A stretch of 64,000 nt of DNA, taken from Planctomycetota bacterium. GTDB taxonomy: Bacteria; Planctomycetota; Phycisphaerae; Phycisphaerales; UBA1924. Shown in pieces: positions 1 to 8,645 of the stretch. Both the position numbers and the translations under genes were made by a program. The stretch's first letter is position 1. Each line of letters begins with the position of its first letter. A model generated the notes under the pieces. It saw only the letters and a list, made by a program, of their open reading frames with translations. It did not search any database and was not told the origin of the DNA. Where the stretch lies: contig JAFIFX010000001.1 in NCBI GenBank assembly GCA_020831805.1, positions 1 through 64,000 on the forward strand, read 5' to 3'.

Positions 1-130
1 GCGCGGGGGTTGTTGCTCTTGGGGGGGGGGCTGGACCTGGGGGGGTTGGGCGGGGGGGGGGGGTAGCCGGGGGTGGGGGGGGGGGGGGGCGGGGGGGGGG
101 GCTGACGCCCCGCGGCGGGTTTGTTGATGG
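1..130. repeat. G-homopolymer-rich low-complexity stretch
   Basis: The first ~105 bases are mostly runs of G broken by single T, C or A bases, unlike anything else in the window. No ORF or signal can be read in it. It may be a genuine G-rich (G-quadruplex-capable) tract or unreliable sequence at a contig end. I lean towards the latter because the run lengths are extreme and lie at the window edge. Confidence 0.6.
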
Positions 131-153
131 CTCAGTCTATATAGAGGAGAAGC

Positions 154-588
154 ATGATGACTCGGAAGGTCTTTGCGGGACGTGACGGGATGACCAGGAA
201 GATCCGGTTGCTCGCGAGCAACTGTGCGGGCGCGACGGATGGTTTTTCACGCACACTGCTGATCGCCGTGTCGGCGCCGGACCCTGTAGGGACGCCGGAC
301 TGCGAGATGGCGGGACCGCGTGCGATCCGGATCCAGACGCTCGATGACGGCATGACCAGCTCCGATATCGCGCTGCTCATGGGCACGATCTACGGGCTGC
401 TCGACACGATCGAGGACGACTACACGCGCGAGTTTGGTGAGGAGTTCCGCGACACGGTCGATGCGGCGCGGGAGTCACACGGGCACGCGATTGGCGTGGC
501 GGTGGTGCCGGTTGAGCCGTCCACGTCCAGGCCGTGGAAGCGGCGAGCGCCGGGTGATGGTGATGTCGATCTCCGGATCACGCACTGA
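154..588 (+). CDS. Small hypothetical protein upstream of the recombinase
   Basis: 144 residues, not recognised. The start ATGATG is preceded by GAGGAGA at a good distance, in a leader (TCTATATAGAGGAGA, 136-150) that nearly repeats the leader of the recombinase gene at 861-875, which supports translation. The middle (about residues 60-100) is acidic and could be helical (GLLDTIEDDYTREFGEEF); there is no signal peptide or membrane segment. It contains one of the few ACGT sites in the window (180-183). It may be an accessory gene of the mobile element. A spurious ORF is possible because several frames stay open here. Confidence 0.4.
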   Translation: MMTRKVFAGRDGMTRKIRLLASNCAGATDGFSRTLLIAVSAPDPVGTPDCEMAGPRAIRIQTLDDGMTSSDIALLMGTIYGLLDTIEDDYTREFGEEFRDTVDAARESHGHAIGVAVVPVEPSTSRPWKRRAPGDGDVDLRITH

Positions 589-883
589 GGCCGATTTGTG
601 CATGGATTCGGCGGTATTGCGGTCATTTTTGGTCAAAAAGAAGGAGTCTTCGCGTGGCTCATGGAATGGGGAAGGGCAGGCCACGCCGGCCGCAGGATGG
701 CGGCGGCTGCGACGGGGGGAGTGTTTCCCGCCCTCGCGGTCGTCCGTCGCGGCCGGTTTCGGTCGCGGTCTCGTACAGACCGCGTTCCGAAGAGGAGAAA
801 ACAGCAACAAATGACGCCCTCCGTCTCTTGCTCCGCGAGATGGTCCGCAGACGGATGGGCTCTATATAGGAGGGGGAGCCATC
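589..883. other. Intergenic stretch before the recombinase
   Basis: About 295 bases without a convincing gene. Short overlapping frames exist on both strands but none has a good ribosome site or recognisable protein. The right end carries TCTATATAGG followed by AGGGGGAGCC (861-880), the leader and ribosome site of the recombinase. Confidence 0.4.
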
Positions 884-2812
884 ATGGAATCTCCAAGACA
901 ACAGGGCAGACGGATCAAGCCCATCATCAGGTGCTCGACCAACGAGCAGAGCGAGCGGTCACCGGACGACCAGCTCGCCATCATCCGGTCCTGGGCGGAA
1001 AGCCGCGGGGACATCGTGCTCGATGCGGTCCGCATGGAGGGGCGTTCGGGCAGCCTGCGGAGCAACATGGATTGGGCGGTGGACCAGGTCATCGCCGCCG
1101 ACCGTGCCGGCGAGCGGGTCGACGCGGCCGTGGTCTACGACCAGAGCCGGATGGGACGCATCGGGGGGTTCGCCTTCGGTGCCCACAAGCAGCGGCTGGA
1201 GGACGCGGGCATCGGCTACATCGCCATCGACTGCCCGATCGAGGGGCCGCACGCGGACTTCATCCAGTTCGCCAACGCGGAGGCGGCACGGGCCCACGCG
1301 ATCAGCATCGCGGCGAGCTCGGCGCGCAGTTCGCAGATCTCGCTTGAGCGGGGCCTTCGGGGGCACTCGACGCAAGCACCGTACGGTCTCGACCGGCTCT
1401 ATCTCAACGCGAAGGGCGAGGAGCTGTTCGCCATCCGTAAGCTGGCCGACGGCACCAGCCTGCGGCTCGATCCCCGGACCGGGGCCGAGTTGGAGCGGTA
1501 CCCAAAGGGCGTCCGGCCGTACCGCAAGGGCGGATTGGAGACCGCGACGCTGTGCCCGGGGGCGGACGAGTTGCGGGAGGTGGTGATCGCGATCTATCGG
1601 ATGCGGCACGAGCAGGATTGGAGGGGGGCGAGGATTGCCCGGGAGCTCAACGACTGGGGCATCCCTTCCCCACGCGGGCGGCATTGGATGCAGGATGTCG
1701 TGAACAGCATCCTGGTGAACGAGGTCTACACCGGGTTCGCGTACGCCCATCGCTATACGGACGGGATCTACTTCCGCCACAAGGAAAAGGCCCCCGAACG
1801 GGTCAGCGGGCCCGGCGGCCGCAAGGTGCGGGGGCTGCGGCCACGCGACGAATGGTTCCGGGTGGACTATCCGCGGCTTGCCGAGTACCTGCCCCCGGAC
1901 CTCCGTGAGGCGGCGATGGAGTGGCAGGAGGCATACTGGGAGCGGTACAAAGACGGGCACATCAAGAGTCCGGAGCGGGGCCAGCGGCCGCAGCACCCGC
2001 TCTCGGGCATCATGGTCGAGTCGACGACCGGCGCGCCGATGTCCTGCACGCGGAGCGGCCGGCACGCAAGGCTCTACTACTTCCTTAACGGCCGGCACCG
2101 GCACTCGTCCGAGAAGACGGTCCTCCGCCGGCGGCTGCCGTCGGCACCGATCCATCGGGCGATCGCGGAACAGATCGAGATGCTGATCTGCGACGACGGG
2201 AGCCTCCGCGACATGCTGCGGGCCGAGATCAGGCGGCAGGAGCAGGAGCGGCGCGCCGCGGACGGTGAGGCCGAGTCGCTGCGGGCACGGTACGAGAAGC
2301 TCGGCCGGAAGTTGGCCTCACAGATCGATCTCCTGGGTGAGGACGACGACACCCTCATGCGGGACAAGATCGAGCAGACCAAAGCCCAGCGGCGGGCGGT
2401 GCAGGAGCGGCTCGCGGAGATCGATGAGGGGCCGCGGCTGACGGCGGCGGAGACGGACAAGCTCGTCGAGGGGCTCGTGGCCGATCTGCAAGACGAACTC
2501 GCCGCCTTCGCGGAGGCGGGCGATCCGGCGTTCCGCAGGCTCACCGAGACGCTGATCAGTTCCGCGATGGCCGATCTTGAGAAGGGCGAGGTCGCGATCG
2601 AGTTCGCGGTGCCGGCCTCGATGATCGAGCGGCGAGTTATGGGTATGGGTCGTCCCTGCGGACCCAAAGCACTGACCCATACCCATAAATGGCGGCCGCT
2701 GGTCGCCGGGCGTCTAACTGTCTTCCTGCCAAAGCGTTGCGGCAAGGGTTGCTGGAAGCCATTCGTGCCTCAGGGCTGCGACGAATGCCGCCGCCAGCGG
2801 CGGGCGGCCTGA
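884..2812 (+). CDS. Large serine recombinase
   Basis: 642 residues. The N-terminal resolvase fold has the catalytic-serine motif as IIRCSTNEQ (Ser17) and the arginine segment DQSRMGR near residue 90. A recombinase domain follows (about 165-300), then a region aligned with the usual zinc ribbon (LSGIMVESTTGAPMSC, about 370) and a charged coiled coil (about 440-535). Such enzymes integrate or excise phages and islands by site-specific strand exchange. The family's CxxC ribbon cysteines are missing here; only one Cys remains. The last ~60 residues do not look like a normal recombinase end and include a 15-bp inverted repeat (2637-2688), so the 3' end may be a fusion. It is the likely mobility gene of the island. 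The ribosome site is AGGAGGGGGAG. Confidence 0.85.
   Translation: MESPRQQGRRIKPIIRCSTNEQSERSPDDQLAIIRSWAESRGDIVLDAVRMEGRSGSLRSNMDWAVDQVIAADRAGERVDAAVVYDQSRMGRIGGFAFGAHKQRLEDAGIGYIAIDCPIEGPHADFIQFANAEAARAHAISIAASSARSSQISLERGLRGHSTQAPYGLDRLYLNAKGEELFAIRKLADGTSLRLDPRTGAELERYPKGVRPYRKGGLETATLCPGADELREVVIAIYRMRHEQDWRGARIARELNDWGIPSPRGRHWMQDVVNSILVNEVYTGFAYAHRYTDGIYFRHKEKAPERVSGPGGRKVRGLRPRDEWFRVDYPRLAEYLPPDLREAAMEWQEAYWERYKDGHIKSPERGQRPQHPLSGIMVESTTGAPMSCTRSGRHARLYYFLNGRHRHSSEKTVLRRRLPSAPIHRAIAEQIEMLICDDGSLRDMLRAEIRRQEQERRAADGEAESLRARYEKLGRKLASQIDLLGEDDDTLMRDKIEQTKAQRRAVQERLAEIDEGPRLTAAETDKLVEGLVADLQDELAAFAEAGDPAFRRLTETLISSAMADLEKGEVAIEFAVPASMIERRVMGMGRPCGPKALTHTHKWRPLVAGRLTVFLPKRCGKGCWKPFVPQGCDECRRQRRAA
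2637..2688. repeat. Perfect 15-bp inverted repeat inside the recombinase 3' end
   Basis: TTATGGGTATGGGTC (2637-2651) is repeated exactly in inverted orientation as GACCCATACCCATAA (2674-2688), with a 22-base spacer. It is translated as part of the recombinase tail. No T-tract follows, so a terminator is unlikely; a recombination site or protein-binding site is more plausible. Confidence 0.75.
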
Positions 2813-2931
2813 GGGCCGTTGGCCGGTCGGGCTGAATCCGCATGGTCGTCCCGGTCTCAACGGGCCGGGACGGCCTTCAGAAAAAAAATTCGGCGACGGC
2901 TCCGCCGTCGACCGTACCCGGGGAGGCGTGC

Positions 2932-3771
2932 ATGTCGAGCAGCAGGGACGGGGAACTGACGGACATCGAGAAATCGTGGTTGGTCGCAATCGACGCCTTG
3001 CTGACCCAGAACACGGCTAACGCTCACGCCATGGCGGCGGGGCGGATGGTCGATTTGTGGGAAACCGGCGGAGCGGCGTTCCGGCATCAGTTGGGCGAGC
3101 GGGCGGCGGCGTGGCTGCGGCGGCACTCGCAGTTGACCAAGATGATGGCCGACACGACGGGGCCGTGCCACCGGCTCATCGAACTGATGGAACGACCAGA
3201 CCGCACGCCGGAGCGGCCGAAGCGGCCGCGGCGGGGCCCTTCGCGGCCCGTCCGGCCGAGCCACCGGGGGCATTGTCATCGGGGGCGGATCCGGGATGCG
3301 GAGGTCGAGAAGTTCATGGCACTGATCGACGAGGAGGGGATCAGCGTGGTGTTCGATCCGGGGGTCAGCGTGACCACGGACGATGTGTTGTTCAAGCCGC
3401 CACTGATCACGCTGGATGGGGTGGGCGTGTTCCATGAGCAGATTGCCCCGGTGTACCAGCGGGGGGACATCGAGCGGGTGTGGGATCCGGTCGAGCGGGC
3501 ACCGGCGATCGCGTTGGCAATGGATCTTGCTCTGTTGGCGATCAGCCGGGAGAAGAAATGGACCTGGGTGATCTGCGATCGGCACTTCCAGCGGCTGCCT
3601 TGGGGGCACCCGTGCAAAGCGGGGCCAGAGGGGCGGCCGGGGTGGAAGGTGGTAACGGGGGCACTCGAAGCAGCCGGGCTGATTGGGCGGAGGAGGGGGC
3701 AGACGTGGCGATTGACACTGGCGGGGAAGCAGGCGGCGGAGCGGGCATTAGCGGTTTGGCGACCACAGTAA
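2932..3771 (+). CDS. Hypothetical protein with winged-helix-like C-terminus
   Basis: 279 residues from ATG 2932, chosen because GGAGG lies five bases upstream; the frame is open back to 2842 without a ribosome site. The N-terminal part is helical. An Arg/Pro-rich linker sits at about residues 90-120 and a folded C-terminal part (about 125-279) ends in GWKVVTGALEAAGLI..., resembling a winged-helix DNA-binding unit. No family was recognised. It lies directly after the recombinase and may be an accessory or regulatory gene of the island. Confidence 0.6.
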   Translation: MSSSRDGELTDIEKSWLVAIDALLTQNTANAHAMAAGRMVDLWETGGAAFRHQLGERAAAWLRRHSQLTKMMADTTGPCHRLIELMERPDRTPERPKRPRRGPSRPVRPSHRGHCHRGRIRDAEVEKFMALIDEEGISVVFDPGVSVTTDDVLFKPPLITLDGVGVFHEQIAPVYQRGDIERVWDPVERAPAIALAMDLALLAISREKKWTWVICDRHFQRLPWGHPCKAGPEGRPGWKVVTGALEAAGLIGRRRGQTWRLTLAGKQAAERALAVWRPQ

Positions 3772-3889
3772 GACATCCGTCGTGCGGGGACCGCACCAGT
3801 CGTCTCGGGCGAGCCACACCCATTCGGATACCGTACAGATATGCAGCGAGGCCCTGCTGAAAATTTGTAGTGGACCTACTTAATTCTAC

Positions 3890-3918
3890 TTGACGGGCAT
3901 TCTCAAAAGTGGTACACT
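3890..3918 (+). promoter_or_regulatory. Sigma70-type promoter of the R-M operon
   Basis: TTGACG (3890-3895) and TACACT (3913-3918) are separated by exactly 17 bases, about 100 bases upstream of the first gene of the restriction operon. The surrounding 60 bases are AT-rich compared with the flanks. This is the clearest housekeeping-type promoter in the window. Confidence 0.65.
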
Positions 3919-4020
3919 GTAGCGGGTCTACATCGTTCCGGAAGATGTGGCCGCATGGGCACCCGCTCATGTTAACAGAATCGCCCCGGAGCGGCATTCG
4001 CCTGCTTGCAGAACACCTCG

Positions 4021-4626
4021 ATGGCCACTCGAACAGCACAACTCGAACGGATCGCCGAGGTCTTCAGCGGCCACTACGAAAAGGGTAGTGCCCAGGACGA
4101 GCCGTCCGGGACCCACCGGCTGGTCTTCATTGGATCGATCGACCCGGACCCGGGCCACCGCCTGCTCCGCGACCGGTGCCCCAGGTTCACGCCGGGGAAA
4201 GAACCTGGCGATGCAGTCCTTCGTCATGGCGACCTTGTCATCCCTGCCCGCGGCGAGCGGCACGATGTCGCCCTTGTGGACGGACACTCAGGCCGCCGCC
4301 CGCTGGTCGCCGCGTCCTTCCTTCATGTCATACGGGTGCATGATGGCGACGCCGACCCGGGATACCTCGCCTGGTGGCTCAACCAGCCGCAGGCGCAGGC
4401 AGGTCTTCGCGACTGCACCCGCGGCTCCAAGATCCCATTCCTTTCTCTCAAGGCAACGCGGGCACTTGAGGTTCATCTGCCCCCGCTCGACGTTCAGCGT
4501 CGCATTGCCCAGTTCCACCGTCTTGCCGTCCAAGAGTTTCAGATCATGACGCGCCTGCGTGATTCGAGATCGCGTTTGAACGATGCGCTCGCCCACGAAG
4601 TCGCCACAGGAGCCCTCCGCACATGA
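4021..4626 (+). CDS. Half-size type I specificity (HsdS-like) subunit
   Basis: 201 residues from ATG 4021; a TTG at 4006 is an alternative start and neither has a strong ribosome site. The sequence reads like one target-recognition half of a type I S subunit. It has a domain ending in YLAWWLNQPQAQAGLRD...SKIPFLSLKATRALEVHLPP, then the S-subunit phrase PPLDVQRRIAQF and a conserved-type helix (residues ~165-201). It would need to dimerise or pair with the full HsdS to recognise a bipartite site. Its stop overlaps the hsdM start by four bases (ATGA), so it is translationally coupled to the methylase. It contains an ACGT site (about 4489). Confidence 0.7.
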   Translation: MATRTAQLERIAEVFSGHYEKGSAQDEPSGTHRLVFIGSIDPDPGHRLLRDRCPRFTPGKEPGDAVLRHGDLVIPARGERHDVALVDGHSGRRPLVAASFLHVIRVHDGDADPGYLAWWLNQPQAQAGLRDCTRGSKIPFLSLKATRALEVHLPPLDVQRRIAQFHRLAVQEFQIMTRLRDSRSRLNDALAHEVATGALRT

Positions 4627-6128
4627 GCCAGATCAAGCACACCACTAAGCAGATCGCCGACGCCGTTTGGGCCGCGTGCGACACGTTCCGCGGGGCCGTC
4701 GATCCGGCCAACTACAAGAACTACGCCCTCACGATGCTCTTCCTGAAGTACCTGTCCGACATGATGCTCGACCGCCGGGAGGAGCTGTTGGAGAAGTACA
4801 AGGGCGATGAGGCCCGTGTCGAGCGGGCGCTCCGCAACGAGCGTTTTCAACTGCCCAAGGGGTCTGACTTTCGGGACCTCTACGCCAGCCGTGACGCCGA
4901 CAACATCGGCGAGCTGATCAACATCGCGCTGGCCAACCTCGAAGACGAGAACAAAGCCAAGCTAGAGAATGTCTTCAGCAATGTGGACTTCAACAGCGAG
5001 TCCGAACTCGGCGAGACCCGCGAGCGGAACGCCCGCCTGAAGAATGTGCTGGAGGACTTCAACAAGATCGACTGCCGCCCCTCGCATCTCGCCGGGCGCG
5101 ACACCATCGGGGATGCGTACGAGCGGCTCATTGGCTGGTTCGCCGCCGGCGCCGGGAAGAAGGCGGGGGAGTTCTACACCCCGCCCGAGGTCTCCACCCT
5201 CCTGGCCAAGCTGCTCAGGCCCGAGGATGGTGCCCGCATCCTCGACCCCGCCTGCGGCTCGGGCTCGCTGCTGATCAAGGTCGCCCGCGAGATCGGGTCG
5301 GACAACTTCGCGGTCTTCGGGCAGGAGTCCAACGGCTCCACCTGGGCCCTGTGCAAGCAGAACATGTTCCTGCACCGTATGGACCAGGCCCGGATCGAGC
5401 GGTGCGACACGCTCCGCTCGCCCAAGCTGCTCGACGACGACGAGTTGATGCGGTTCGATATCGTGGCCGCCAATCCGCCTTTCAGCCTGGACAAGTGGGG
5501 CCAGGAGGACGCTGAGAAGGACCGCTTCAACCGCTTCTGGCGCGGCGTGCCGCCCAAGAGCCGGGGTGACTACGCCTTCATCAGCCACATGGTCGAAACC
5601 GCTCTGGAGGGCCATGGGCGGGTGGGTGTGATCGTGCCCCACGGCGTGCTGTTCCGCGGCGGGTCCGAGGGCCGCATCCGCCGCAAACTCATCGAAGACA
5701 ACCTGCTCGACCTCGTCGTCGGCCTGCCGCCCAACCTCTTCTACGGCACGGGCATCCCCGCCGCGATACTCATCTTCGACAAGTCACGGAAGGGCGACGC
5801 CAAGCGGGACACGGTGCTCTTCATCGACGCCAGCCGCGAGTTCGAGCAGGGCACCAACCAGAACCGCCTGACCGAGGTGAACATCAAGCAGATCCTCGCG
5901 ACCTACGAGGCCTACGAGAGTGTCGAGAAGTACGCCCACGCCGCGACGGCAGAGCAGCTCGCGGAGAACGACTTCAACCTGAACATCCCGCGGTATGTCG
6001 ACACTTTCGAAGACGAGGAGGAGATCGATATCGAGGCGACGCAGGCGGAGATCGACCGGCTTGAGACGGAGCTGGCTGAGGTTCGCGGCAAGATGGCGGC
6101 AACGCTGAAGGAGCTCGGCGTTGGCTAA
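4623..6128 (+). CDS. hsdM: Type I R-M methyltransferase subunit HsdM
   Basis: 501 residues, normal length for HsdM. An N-terminal HsdM helical domain (about 1-140) is followed by the N6-adenine methylase domain with the SAM motif LDPACGSGSLL (208-218) and catalytic NPPF (285-288). A C-terminal coiled coil (about 475-500) should bind HsdS. It methylates adenine in the site chosen by the S subunit and is part of the restriction complex. It overlaps the gene before by four bases and the gene after by eight. Confidence 0.97.
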   Translation: MSQIKHTTKQIADAVWAACDTFRGAVDPANYKNYALTMLFLKYLSDMMLDRREELLEKYKGDEARVERALRNERFQLPKGSDFRDLYASRDADNIGELINIALANLEDENKAKLENVFSNVDFNSESELGETRERNARLKNVLEDFNKIDCRPSHLAGRDTIGDAYERLIGWFAAGAGKKAGEFYTPPEVSTLLAKLLRPEDGARILDPACGSGSLLIKVAREIGSDNFAVFGQESNGSTWALCKQNMFLHRMDQARIERCDTLRSPKLLDDDELMRFDIVAANPPFSLDKWGQEDAEKDRFNRFWRGVPPKSRGDYAFISHMVETALEGHGRVGVIVPHGVLFRGGSEGRIRRKLIEDNLLDLVVGLPPNLFYGTGIPAAILIFDKSRKGDAKRDTVLFIDASREFEQGTNQNRLTEVNIKQILATYEAYESVEKYAHAATAEQLAENDFNLNIPRYVDTFEDEEEIDIEATQAEIDRLETELAEVRGKMAATLKELGVG

Positions 6129-7332
6129 CCTTGGTGCTCACTTCCAACCACTTGCGACCTTGTGCGTACCAAAAAACGGGCTGCAAACCGGTCCCTTCGG
6201 TAGTCAGTTGCACGCGAGCGACTATGTCGCCGAAGGCATTCCTGTCGTCATGCCGCAGGACATTCGGGCGGGGAGAATCCGCACGGACAAGGTTGCTCGG
6301 GTGAGTCCGGAGACGGCCGAGCGTCTGGGTCGTCACCGCCTCCGTCTTGGAGACATCGTCTTCAGCCGGAGAGGCGATGTCAGCCGATACGCGATCGTTC
6401 GGGACCGAGAGGCGGGCTTCCTCTGCGGCACGGGTTGTCTGCGTGCCCGACTGAGTGGCGGGATTGAGCCGGACTACATGGCGGCCGTGCTGGAAGCGGG
6501 CGATGCTGGCAGGTGGCTGACGGACAACGCCGTCGGCCAGACCATGCCGAACCTAAATGTCGAGATCGTCGGCGAGCTCCCGGTGCCGATGCTGGATGCT
6601 GCCGGGCAGACTCTATGTACCCGTGTGTTGAGAGTCTGCCGCTCGGCAGAAGCCCGTTACGCGCGCGTCGTCGCTTCGAAGCGACTTCTTCTCCGCGGCC
6701 TGATGCAGCAGCTCCTGGCCGGCCGCCGCCGCGTGCCGGCGTTCGCGGGAGAGGCGCGGGAAATGGTCCGCTTGCGTGATGTGCTCAAGGAGTCAACTAA
6801 ACGAAATCGTGGAGCCCTCGCAAGCGACTCTGTGATGGCGGTCAACAAGTTCCACGGCTTGATCCCGATGCGTGAACGGACCATTGCCGATGACCTGGGC
6901 CGATACAAAATCGTACCACCCGACGCTTTCGCATACAATCCAATGCGTGTAAACATTGGCTCGATTGCTCGGTCTGGATTTGAGCACCCGGTGCTTGTGA
7001 GCCCCGACTATGTCGTATTTGAGTGTTCTGGCTGCGACGCTGGTTACCTCGACCATTTGCGTCGCAGTGATCTATGGCGTCGCCACATGGTCATTGCGGG
7101 CAACGGAAGCGTCCGTGTCAGGATCTATTTCAATGACTTGGCACAGATGAAGGTCATGCTGCCGTCCTTGGCCGAGCAGCGTGCCATCGCCGACATCCTC
7201 GACACCGCCCACCGAGAGATCGAGCTGCTCGAACAGCTTCGCGAGCAGATTCAACTCCAGAAGCGTGCCCTGATGCAGAAGCTGTTGACCGGCGAGATCC
7301 GTGTGCCCGCAGAGGCCACCAGGGGATCATGA
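6121..7332 (+). CDS. hsdS: Type I R-M specificity subunit HsdS
   Basis: 403 residues with the usual two target-recognition domains (about 1-150 and 210-350). Each is followed by a long helix: VASKRLLLRGLMQQLLAGRRRVPAF (split here as about 183-208) and the C-terminal QLQKRALMQKLLTGEIRVP. It sets the DNA sequence recognised by the complex. The start is TTG 6121: AAGGAG sits seven bases upstream and no other early start exists; it overlaps hsdM by eight bases. The second recognition domain is less GC-rich than its surroundings, as usual for exchanged HsdS domains. Confidence 0.95.
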   Translation: MANLGAHFQPLATLCVPKNGLQTGPFGSQLHASDYVAEGIPVVMPQDIRAGRIRTDKVARVSPETAERLGRHRLRLGDIVFSRRGDVSRYAIVRDREAGFLCGTGCLRARLSGGIEPDYMAAVLEAGDAGRWLTDNAVGQTMPNLNVEIVGELPVPMLDAAGQTLCTRVLRVCRSAEARYARVVASKRLLLRGLMQQLLAGRRRVPAFAGEAREMVRLRDVLKESTKRNRGALASDSVMAVNKFHGLIPMRERTIADDLGRYKIVPPDAFAYNPMRVNIGSIARSGFEHPVLVSPDYVVFECSGCDAGYLDHLRRSDLWRRHMVIAGNGSVRVRIYFNDLAQMKVMLPSLAEQRAIADILDTAHREIELLEQLREQIQLQKRALMQKLLTGEIRVPAEATRGS

Positions 7333-8645
7333 ATCAGTACCGCAAGCCTGTTCCTGAGCCATTTGCCATTATGAGAACGACTATGGACGACCTCCTCTTC
7401 TACAACGACCGCCGGATCGACCTGTCTGATGTGCTCCGTGCCCAGACCGAGAAGATGAAGGCCGACATTGCGGACACGCCAGCGGCTCGCATGAACGGCG
7501 GAACGGATGAGGAGCTGATCGAGCACTTCATCTCGAAGTACGAGATTGAGCCCCTGCATATCCATGAGGACCAGGCCGAGGCGGATCACAAGGAGACGAA
7601 GGTCGATGTCTCCCACGATCACTTCCGACGGTTCATCCGGGAGGGCAGCGGGCCGGTCATGGTGAAGGGGGACGCGATCTCGATCCGCGTGCCCTTCACC
7701 GGCGACGCCGAGCTGTTCAAGTACACGCCGAGCACCCGGAGCTTCAACCCGCCCCGTGGCCGCGTTCATGGGTCCGGTGGGCTTGGCGGGACGGTCACGC
7801 TTTCGCTCGCCCTGCCGTCAGACACGGGAGACGCGGACCGGTTCAATCGGTGGATCAAGGAGCAGCTCGACGGACTCAAGCAGTACGAGTCCTGGATCAG
7901 GAATGATGTGACGCGATTCAACAACGAACTGCGGCAGCACGCACAGCACGCCGTGACGGCACGGAGGCAGCAGCTTGAGAAGCAGGGCTCCCTGCTCGGC
8001 AAGCTCTCGATTCCAATTCGTCCTCGATCTGACGCCCCGAGCCCGACGCCGATCCCGATGCCGAAGAAGGTGGTCAAGCCGCTCCCAAAGTCGCGGCCGG
8101 TTGAACAGGAGTACGGCATCAGCAACGAGGACTACGAGTACATCCTGAAGATCATTCGCCAGGAGTCACGCTCGTTTGAGTCGACACCCGCCACATTCGC
8201 CGGGCTCGGCGAGGAGGCGTTGCGGGATGTGGTTCTTGCACACCTCAACGGGCACTTTGAGGGGGCCGCGGCGGGTGAGCGATTCCGTAAGCACGGAAAG
8301 ACCGACATCTGCATCGAGCATGAGAATCGGGCGGCTTTCGTCTCCGAGTGCAAGCTTTGGAAAGGCCCGAAGGCACTGCACGAGGCGGTTGATCAGCTTC
8401 TTGGCTATTTGACCTGGAGGGACACGCGGACCGCACTGATCTTGTGGAACAAGTCCGTTAAGGACTTCGCGAAGCTCCAAAGCGACCTCGCGTCGCATCT
8501 GGAAAGCCACCCGAAGTTCGTGCGATCGGCAGACAGCGGACAGCCGGGCGAGTGGCGTGTCATCATGCAATCTGAGTCCGATGACGGCAGGGACATCCTG
8601 ATTCACATCTTCCTCGTCGATCTGTCCCCGGGAGAGTCGGCATGA
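7329..8645 (+). CDS. Protein with PD-(D/E)xK-like nuclease C-terminus embedded in the R-M operon
   Basis: 438 residues. The first ~220 residues are unrecognised and rich in charged helices; a Pro/Lys linker follows (about 232-260). The C-terminal domain (about 265-438) has the pattern EEALRDVVLAHLN, then GKTDICI (Asp326), then FVSECKLWKG (Glu340, Lys342). The D...E-x-K spacing and the following EAVDQLLGYLTWRDT helix fit a restriction-endonuclease fold. It starts inside the hsdS stop (ATGA) and overlaps the next gene by four bases, so it is a fixed member of the operon. Nuclease activity is inferred from motif pattern only. Confidence 0.6.
   Translation: MNQYRKPVPEPFAIMRTTMDDLLFYNDRRIDLSDVLRAQTEKMKADIADTPAARMNGGTDEELIEHFISKYEIEPLHIHEDQAEADHKETKVDVSHDHFRRFIREGSGPVMVKGDAISIRVPFTGDAELFKYTPSTRSFNPPRGRVHGSGGLGGTVTLSLALPSDTGDADRFNRWIKEQLDGLKQYESWIRNDVTRFNNELRQHAQHAVTARRQQLEKQGSLLGKLSIPIRPRSDAPSPTPIPMPKKVVKPLPKSRPVEQEYGISNEDYEYILKIIRQESRSFESTPATFAGLGEEALRDVVLAHLNGHFEGAAAGERFRKHGKTDICIEHENRAAFVSECKLWKGPKALHEAVDQLLGYLTWRDTRTALILWNKSVKDFAKLQSDLASHLESHPKFVRSADSGQPGEWRVIMQSESDDGRDILIHIFLVDLSPGESA

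Noticed and set aside
959-2155. 398-codon - strand frame opposite the recombinase
   Set aside because: Antisense shadow with no recognisable protein; the + strand recombinase has clear motifs.
2847-2888. Hairpin followed by an A8 run downstream of the recombinase
   Set aside because: The stem (2847-2854 with 2865-2872) has a ten-base loop and on the + strand is followed by A, not T; on the - strand the T-run precedes the stem. It is not a terminator in either direction.
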